A stretch of DNA of 38,231 bases, taken from assembly GCA_947258435.1 (NCBI GenBank), contig CAMYID010000010.1, positions 1 through 38,231 of the forward strand, written 5' to 3'. The notes beneath the pieces were generated by a model. It was given only the letters and a program-made list of their open reading frames with translations. It was not told where the DNA came from and ran no database searches. The stretch is from an uncultured Alphaproteobacteria bacterium (lineage in GTDB: Bacteria > Pseudomonadota > Alphaproteobacteria > UBA11222). A program made the position numbers and the translations under genes. Positions 32,919 through 38,231 of this stretch are shown piece after piece (the first letter of the stretch is position 1; the number at the start of each line of letters is the position of its first letter).

Positions 32919-34175
32919 TCACCCCTCATCCTGGGCAAGCCTTAGTCCCATCATCTGCCAGCGTTGATGCGGGTAGAAGAAGTTGCGGTAGCTTGCGCGC
33001 ATCTGCGCCTGGGGTGTCACGCAGGAACCGCCGCGCAGTACGAGCTGGTTGATCATGAACTTGCCGTTATATTCGCCGATCGCGCCCGCCGGCGGGCGAT
33101 AACCAGGGTAAGCTGCATAAGGGCTTTGCGTCCATTCCCAGGCATCGCCCCAAAATCCGCCGCCAGCAAGGGGCCGCAATGTGCCCGCCTCCAGAAAATT
33201 ACCTGATATGTCGCTATGCCTTGCAGCGGCTTCCCATTCTGCTTCTGTTGGTAGTCTTGCGCCGGCCCAGCGGGCGAACGCATCCGCTTCATAATAGCTG
33301 ACATGCACGACCGGCGCGTCCAGGTTAAGTGGCTGCGGTCCGCGCAGGCCATAACTCCACCATTCATCATCCTGCCGCCACCAGTAAAGCGGGCTGTCCC
33401 AGCCTTCCTCCTGCCGCCTGGCCCAACCATCCATGAGCCATAATGTCGGGGTGTCATAGCCGCCATCCGCAATGAAGGCGATCCAGTCGCGATTACTGAC
33501 CGGGCGATCGGCGAGTTTATAAGGCGCAAGAAAGACACCGTGGCGTGGGCCTTCACAATCAAAGGCAAAGCCGCCGCCTGCTTCGCCAATATCGGTCATC
33601 CCGCCGGGATAGTTTGTGAAGCGCAGTGGTGTTTGCCTGTTCACCGGCATCGGCGCGGGGTCGCGATAGGTCGGCAGTAAAGGATTGTAGGAAAAGCCAT
33701 GCAACAGATCGGTCAGCAACAGCTCCTGATGCTGCATTTCATGGTGACATCCCAGCGTAAGCAGCTTGTGGATCTCCTCTTGCTCCCCGACGGGACCTTC
33801 CAGCAGTTGCAAGACCGCCTCATCGATATGTTCGCGATAATCATGAACTGCCGTCAGGCCGGGGCGTGAGATCAGCCCGCGCTTGTCGCGTGCGTGGCGT
33901 GGCCCGGCCTGCACATAATAAGAGTTGAACAGGAATGCGAAGCGGTCATCGGGTGAGCTGTAACCCTTGTCGAAGCGCCGCAGGATGAATTCCTCGAAAA
34001 ACCAGCTTGTATGGGCAAGGTGCCATTTCGCCGGGCTTGCATCCTCCATCGATTGCAACATCATGTCTTCGGGCAGCAATGTCTCGGTCAATGCACCCAT
34101 CTGTCTACGGACAGAGTTGAATAATTCTGCTACTTCACTGGCGGTACGCAACTCGCGAACTGATTGTTCCGTCAC
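32919..34175 (-). CDS. egtB: Ergothioneine biosynthesis sulfoxide synthase EgtB
   Basis: 418 residues. Iron enzyme joining hercynine to a thiol donor (cysteine or gamma-glutamylcysteine) with oxygen. Residues about 20-170 are the DinB-like domain with the iron-binding His: His52 in WHLAHTSWFFEE, and His145 and His149 in the HxxxHxE motif GCHHEMQHQEL. Residues about 200-418 are the FGE-sulfatase domain (VSNRDWIAFIADGGY; VVHVSYYEADAFARWAGARL, then PTEAEWE). The start overlaps the DUF427 gene by 4 nt (ATGA). The hercynine sulfoxide lyase EgtE and the amidase EgtC are not in the window, so another lyase must finish the pathway. Confidence 0.96.
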   Translation of the reverse strand: MTEQSVRELRTASEVAELFNSVRRQMGALTETLLPEDMMLQSMEDASPAKWHLAHTSWFFEEFILRRFDKGYSSPDDRFAFLFNSYYVQAGPRHARDKRGLISRPGLTAVHDYREHIDEAVLQLLEGPVGEQEEIHKLLTLGCHHEMQHQELLLTDLLHGFSYNPLLPTYRDPAPMPVNRQTPLRFTNYPGGMTDIGEAGGGFAFDCEGPRHGVFLAPYKLADRPVSNRDWIAFIADGGYDTPTLWLMDGWARRQEEGWDSPLYWWRQDDEWWSYGLRGPQPLNLDAPVVHVSYYEADAFARWAGARLPTEAEWEAAARHSDISGNFLEAGTLRPLAGGGFWGDAWEWTQSPYAAYPGYRPPAGAIGEYNGKFMINQLVLRGGSCVTPQAQMRASYRNFFYPHQRWQMMGLRLAQDEG

Positions 34176-34612
34176 AATGGGCTCTCTTCAATGCTGACTT
34201 TATCCGGGTGAAAGGAGATGAAACCGGACAGAATTTCGGCGTGAGGCAATGGTGTGGGATAGCTCCAGGCAATGTCAGTCAGGTCCGGGCTGCCGTCGGC
34301 ATTCAGAAGGTCGAAATAAACCGCGTCCCCTTTTAACGGGCAGTGGGTTGTTTGTTCCTTCTGGTGCAGCGATGCGGTCACATCGTCAAGGGGGATGTAA
34401 AGTGCCGGGTCGTACAGATCGCGCCCGGCTTCAAGTAAACGCAGGGCGCGTGTGCTGTCGGCAAGAATAGTCCCCGCCCGAGATATTTTCACGCGCCTTG
34501 CGATTTGCCTGACACGCATGAAGTGGCGCGGTTCGGCCGGGTTGTGGATTGCGCCTGAGACAAGTGTCCCCGATTGCGGATGCGCCGTTTTCTGTCGATT
34601 ATCCGTTGTCAT
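34172..34612 (-). CDS. DUF427 domain protein, first gene of the ergothioneine operon
   Basis: 146 residues with one DUF427 domain (about 45-140): ILADSTRALRLLEAG, YIPLDDVTASLHQKEQTTHC and PLKGDAVYFDL, ending FISFHPDKVSIEESP. DUF427 proteins are small beta-barrel-like proteins of unknown function. The stop overlaps egtB by 4 nt, so all three genes form one operon and a link to ergothioneine metabolism is suggested. ATG 34612 has no strong ribosome site. Confidence 0.85.
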   Translation of the reverse strand: MTTDNRQKTAHPQSGTLVSGAIHNPAEPRHFMRVRQIARRVKISRAGTILADSTRALRLLEAGRDLYDPALYIPLDDVTASLHQKEQTTHCPLKGDAVYFDLLNADGSPDLTDIAWSYPTPLPHAEILSGFISFHPDKVSIEESPL

Positions 34613-35039
34613 ATCGCGCTGTCATCCGGGGGTCTGGTAAGTCCGCATGTGAGGGGTGTGGCATAAAGTGTTGCCTGTCCAACATGCCTCAGGATGGGAG
34701 TTTGGGGGCATGGGATGATAAATAACATGTGCTGTATATACCCCTGTGTACACCATTTCGGTTGGAGGCATGATTACCGTTCAACAATTTTCTACGTGGG
34801 CAATCGCTACCGATTTGCAAGCCTGTTCCGAAAGTCCCGCTTTGCCCCTTTGGCGCGGCCCGTCAGCATAGCCCACCTGTCAGCATAGTATGAAGCTGGT
34901 GCCGGGCAAATGCACAATGGCGTTAGCCGGGCAAGACGGGTCAGCCGTGCAAGCGGCGCAAGTTTATCGCAAAGTTGTTACATGCAAATTGCCGGCCGGG
35001 GCAGACACAAATGCGGCCAGCCGGCATGGGGAGGCAAAG
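34613..35039. other. Intergenic region without a recognised gene
   Basis: Short frames here have no ribosome sites or familiar sequence. It should hold the leftward promoter of the ergothioneine operon (AT-rich around 34720-34800) and the 3' end of the oxidoreductase transcript with a hairpin at 34988-35026. Confidence 0.4.
34988..35026 (-). terminator. Probable terminator of the flavin oxidoreductase gene
   Basis: On the minus strand TGCCGGC (35026-35020) pairs with GCCGGCA (34996-34990), with further GC pairing inside. Only a short T-containing tail follows (ATTTGC), so termination may be weak. Confidence 0.4.
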
Positions 35040-36059
35040 TCAGACAAGCCTGGGAAGCACATCGGCGGTAAACCGCAGGAAGCTGTCATTGCTCATCGGC
35101 GCAACCATCAGGTAGTTCAGTGGCATTTCGACTTCGAGCTGCTTCAGCTTGTCGACAACTTCCGGTGCGGTGCCGACGATTGCAACATCGTTGAGATAGC
35201 GTTCGACCGGATCAACCTGCGTCGCAAGTGCGGCCTCCGCACCGCCTTTGATGAGATGGGCTGTTTTGTCGGCATTGGCATAGGCCCCGACAGTCCAGCC
35301 GGAACTGGCGCGGGCGACCCTTTCCGCCTCCTCGCGGGTTTCGCCAACCGAGATATAGCGGACGACCGGGATATCCCTGTCGCCCACCTCATGGCCGTTG
35401 GTTTCCATCACATCCTGATAGATCGCCCGTTTCTTCATGCATTCTTCATTGGAGGCATGTGGCCCCATCATGATGGTATAGCCTTCCGCCCCCGCCTTGC
35501 GGATGGAATCGCGTGAATCGGCGGCAAGATAGACGGGCGGATGCGGGGTCTGATAAGGCGGCGGCAGCACCATGACATCGTCATAATCGAAATATTCGCC
35601 GTGATGGCTGAAGCGTTCGCCGGACCAGGCTTTCTGTACGATTTCGGCAACTTCACGGAATCGGTCATAAACATCGTCCGGTGTTACGCCGAACAGTTTG
35701 AATTCAACCGGATCAAACCCCCGGCCCGAACCCCAGTTCAGCCGTCCGCCAGAAAAGATATCCAGCATATTAAGTTCTTCAGCCAGCCGCAGCGGATGGT
35801 AATAGGCATTCAGTGTGACCGCCGTGCCGATCCGCAACCTCTTTGTGCGACCGGCTATATGGGTGCCCATCAAGGTGACAGAGGGGCAAACGCTGTAATC
35901 GGTAAAATGGTGCTCGGCAAGCCAGATGCAGTCAAAGGCGCTGTCTTCCATGCGGTCGACGCGATCCATCGCCCGCTCGTAAACCGTTGCGACCGGCACC
36001 CGTTTGGTCCAAGAGAAAAACTGTAACAAGCCCACTTTCATCGTTTTCTTCCCCGCCAT
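35040..36059 (-). CDS. Luciferase-like flavin-dependent oxidoreductase (LLM class)
   Basis: 339 residues with the TIM-barrel features of bacterial luciferase-like monooxygenases: MKVGLLQFFSWTKR at the start, AFDCIWLAEHHFTDYSVCPS, RIGTAVTLNAYYHPLRLAEE, GRLNWGSGRGFDPVEFKLFG, and PPVYLAADSRDSIRKAGAEG near the flavin site. Such enzymes use FMN or F420 to oxidise small molecules; the substrate cannot be told. The start may be ATG 36059 or 36041 (GGGGAAG 7 nt before it). The gene stands alone, divergent from the stress gene at 36358. Confidence 0.9.
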   Translation of the reverse strand: MAGKKTMKVGLLQFFSWTKRVPVATVYERAMDRVDRMEDSAFDCIWLAEHHFTDYSVCPSVTLMGTHIAGRTKRLRIGTAVTLNAYYHPLRLAEELNMLDIFSGGRLNWGSGRGFDPVEFKLFGVTPDDVYDRFREVAEIVQKAWSGERFSHHGEYFDYDDVMVLPPPYQTPHPPVYLAADSRDSIRKAGAEGYTIMMGPHASNEECMKKRAIYQDVMETNGHEVGDRDIPVVRYISVGETREEAERVARASSGWTVGAYANADKTAHLIKGGAEAALATQVDPVERYLNDVAIVGTAPEVVDKLKQLEVEMPLNYLMVAPMSNDSFLRFTADVLPRLV

Positions 36060-36263
36060 TTCTTGCTCTTTGCGGACAGGTTACACGCTGTGCCCGGCCA
36101 GCGCACGGAGATATTGTCGCAGCCCCGCGCTGCGCCACCGCGCCTGCGGGGCGATCGGCGAATTACGAATTGTCGGTGGCGCCGACCTGCGGGGCGGGTG
36201 CGTGTCCGAAGTAATGATGCGGCCACGGAAATGCCATCAATTGCCCCTGAATTGCCCAGATAT

Positions 36264-36288
36264 GGAACTCTCTTTGACATCAACTGTT
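36264..36288 (+). promoter_or_regulatory. Candidate EcfG-type promoter upstream of 36358 gene
   Basis: GGAAC at 36264-36268, 16-nt spacer, TGTT at 36285-36288, 70 nt before ATG 36358. Confidence 0.5.
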
Positions 36289-36357
36289 CCTAAATAGGCA
36301 GATGCCCCAACAGTGGGAGCAAGAGCATTTGAAAGATGTATGTAAAAGGAGCAGTCA

Positions 36358-36768
36358 ATGAGCAGGAAATTGCAGAGCGCATCCACAGGGCCGTTTCGTC
36401 GCGTTGCGACCGCAGGTCTGGCGGCGCTGATGGTTGGTGCGGTCGGTGTTTCGCTGGCCGGAGCAACAGAGCCCGCAATGGATCCGTCGCCGCGACACAG
36501 CTACGATGAAAAAGCTGATTTTGAAGCGTGGTTGGACAAGCGACAGCAGGATCTCAACGAGACATGGGAAAGTGCCAAGGAGAGCGGCAGCGATTTCAGC
36601 GATGAAGCGGCCCAGGATTGGGACACGCTGACCGACCGGCTTGATGAGGCCAGAGAGAAAATCGCCGACTCCTCCAAGGAAGGTTGGGAGTCAACGAAGC
36701 AGGAGGCGACCGAACTCGTCAATAAGATGGAAGAGATGGTCAACGAACGCCGCAACGAAAACATGTAA
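36358..36768 (+). CDS. Exported helical stress protein
   Basis: 136 residues. A Tat- or Sec-like signal (FRRVATAGLAALMVGAVGVS, cleavage near ATEPA at about residue 40) precedes a strongly charged, all-helical domain: ADFEAWLDKRQQDLNETWES, then repeated 11-residue-like patterns (EAAQDWDTLTDRLDEAREK; SKEGWESTKQEATELVNKM). It looks like an apolipoprotein- or LEA-like amphipathic helix protein. AAGGAG precedes ATG 36358, with a candidate EcfG-type promoter upstream and a terminator after it. Function unknown; envelope stress protection is inferred. Confidence 0.75.
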   Translation: MSRKLQSASTGPFRRVATAGLAALMVGAVGVSLAGATEPAMDPSPRHSYDEKADFEAWLDKRQQDLNETWESAKESGSDFSDEAAQDWDTLTDRLDEAREKIADSSKEGWESTKQEATELVNKMEEMVNERRNENM

Positions 36769-36779
36769 CACACACAACC

Positions 36780-36822
36780 GGCGGGCCGGTCCCGGAGCAA
36801 GGGCTGGCCCGCCCTCTTTCTT
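36780..36822 (+). terminator. Intrinsic terminator after the 36358 gene
   Basis: GGCGGGCC (36780-36787) pairs with GGCCCGCC (36806-36813), followed by CTCTTTCTT. A near-duplicate pair TTGTATACCGCATCC / TTGTACACCGTATCC follows at about 36822-36851. The remaining 36852-37072 holds no recognised gene. Confidence 0.75.
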
Positions 36823-37072
36823 GTATACCGCATCCTTGTACACCGTATCCGATGCGGAGTTGCCGTGCGGTCCCGATTTTTCGTTGAGTTTCTCAACTCA
36901 TAAAAGAATCCGCAGATCGGCGGCGTTTTAATTCACTTCCGGCTTGAAGCTGAGATATGGCATATCTTGATCCGACAGATTTTGAGCGGGGCTGATCCGG
37001 CCCCATTTGCCCAATAAGCGGCGCTTCATTCCAGACCCGACGTCGTTCAATAATATGATCTGATTGCGGATT

Positions 37073-38231
37073 GTTCTGATCCCCGCCCCCGTGTGGGGGG
37101 CGACTGTCGACCTGCACGAATCCGCGTCCGGCGATTTTGTTTCGATCCCCGCCCCCGTGTGGGGGGCGACCCGGCACCGTGTCGACCGGCGGCAGGTCCA
37201 GCTCGTTTCGATCCCTGCCCCCGTGTGGGGGGCGACCGAAACACCCGGCGAGTTTTTCGGTCGCTACGTCGTTTCGATCCCCGCCCCCGTGTGGGGGGCG
37301 ACACGGATCATCGCATGGGTTTCGTCAAGCCCGGTAGTTTCGATCCCCGCCCCCGTGTGGGGGGCGACAATTTGAGAGACCGCAGGCTTTTTGTAATGCA
37401 CAGTTTCGATCCCCGCCCCCGTGTGGGGGGCGACCCCCAGCGCCCCAACTTGCCCGCGGCACCCATCAGTTTCGATCCCCGCCCCCGTGTGGGGGGCGAC
37501 CAGGCTCACGGATGATTTTCGTGGGGCACATCTCAGTTTCGATCCCCGCCCCCGTGTGGGGGGCGACACTTGCCAATCGCAAAAAAATGGACGCCAAATG
37601 AGTTTCGATCCCCGCCCCCGTGTGGGGGGCGACACCCTGCATTGGACCTATCTATCATCAGATGGCAGTTTCGATCCCCGCCCCCGTGTGGGGGGCGACA
37701 AGGCACCGCTCGACCAGTTCCGGCGGGAATGTCGCGTTTCGATCCACGCCCCCGTGTGGGGGGCGACAGAGCCGCGGCGTCAGCGCAGCACATCTCGACG
37801 CGTTTCGATCCACGCCCCCGTGTGGGGGGCGACTTGCCACGCCTAACACAACCGATGGCAACAACCGTTTCGATCCACGCCCCCGTGTGGGGGGCGACCT
37901 TCCGCGCGTTTCTGCTGATCTTGCTCTATCCTGTTTCGATCCACGCCCCCGTGTGGGGGGCGACGAGCCGTTTATCGTGATCTCCACCGAGGACGAGGTT
38001 TCGATCCACGCCCCCGTGTGGGGGGCGACGTTGTGCAAGATAGCCATCGATGGTTTGCCGCGCAGTTTCGATCCACGCCCCCGTGTGGGGGGCGACTTGC
38101 GTTGATCCTGACGGCCAGAGGCTGTTTTCGGATGTTTCGATCCACGCCCCCGTGTGGGGGGCGACATCCCCGAATGATCCCTATATCAAACCCGACCCTG
38201 TTTCGATCCACGCCCCCGTGTGGGGGGCGAC
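37073..38231 (-). CRISPR. Type I-C-like CRISPR array, 18 repeats and 17 spacers, open at the right edge
   Basis: Repeat length is 32 nt; on the plus strand it begins GTTTCGATC and ends GGGGGGCGAC. Repeat starts: 37073, 37139, 37205, 37271, 37337, 37403, 37469, 37536, 37602, 37668, 37736, 37802, 37867, 37933, 37998, 38065, 38134, 38200. Spacers are 33-37 nt, mostly 34. Read on the minus strand the repeat matches type I-C style: GTCGCCCCC, a 7-bp stem (C3-C9 with G15-G21), then an 11-nt end TGGATCGAAAC. Transcription is thus leftward, with the leader to the right of the window. The leftmost repeat (two changes in GTTCTGAT) is the worn trailer end, agreeing with this. No cas gene is in view. Plus-strand base 11 is C in repeats 1-10 and A in 11-18. 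Confidence 0.97.

Noticed and set aside
37047..38211. Several repetitive open frames (SPPTRGRGSK / FDPRPRVGGD types)
   Set aside because: They are translations of the CRISPR repeats and spacers, not genes.

Overview
This looks like a chromosomal segment of an alphaproteobacterium. The signs are an elongator tRNA-Met of the alphaproteobacterial type, an AcuI-type oxidoreductase, a DUF1302 outer-membrane protein, many short stress genes behind GGAAC-N16/17-NGTT promoters (the pattern read by EcfG-type general-stress sigma factors), and generally GC-rich genes separated by a few very AT-rich islands. I cannot fix the genus from sequence alone.

Layout. 1-659: start of a DUF1302 outer-membrane protein leaving the window on the minus strand. 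770-1062: a strong minus-strand terminator preceded by about 250 nt of foldable, apparently non-coding sequence (candidate RNA). 1434-3923: dihydroorotase-family amidohydrolase and AcuI-type enoyl reductase. 4203-4279: tRNA-Met(CAT), followed by an AT-richer two-gene insert (Zn-ribbon-like small protein plus HNH nuclease) that looks horizontally acquired. 5895-9365: a zinc-uptake operon behind a perfect Zur-like palindrome (small DUF2946-like protein, outer-membrane beta-barrel, ZnuA-like binding protein, ZnuB-like permease) without an ATPase gene. 9484-10227: a frameshifted small DNA-binding gene and a ribbon-helix-helix regulator. 10577-12599: an ECF sigma factor, a short anti-sigma-like protein and a membrane anti-sigma factor. 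12834-21973: a stress island of MgtC-like protein, MscS channel, CsbD, Pmp3-like peptide, DUF4112, PRC-barrel protein, large-subunit catalase, DUF1328, entericidin, Fe-superoxide dismutase with an extra tail, and a lipoprotein. Eight candidate EcfG-type promoters were found, seven here and one at 36264, so a common general-stress response is likely.

22127-31736 is the most unusual part. It holds an unrecognised 447-residue protein, then divergently a 2432-residue secreted SpvB/TcdB-RHS polymorphic toxin (Sec signal, seven calcium-loop repeats of about 60 residues, RHS repeats, two inserted membrane helices, RHS core, HINT autoprocessing domain, 175-residue basic unknown C-terminal domain). 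An ankyrin-repeat gene overlaps its stop codon and is the probable immunity protein. 31961-34612 is an ergothioneine operon (DUF427, EgtB, EgtD). 35040-36059 is a luciferase-like flavin oxidoreductase and 36358-36768 a further stress protein.

37073-38231 is a type I-C-like CRISPR array (18 repeats, 17 spacers in view) transcribed leftwards. It continues beyond the right edge, where the leader and perhaps cas genes should lie. The repeat changes base at one position midway through the array, exactly beside the expected crRNA cleavage site.
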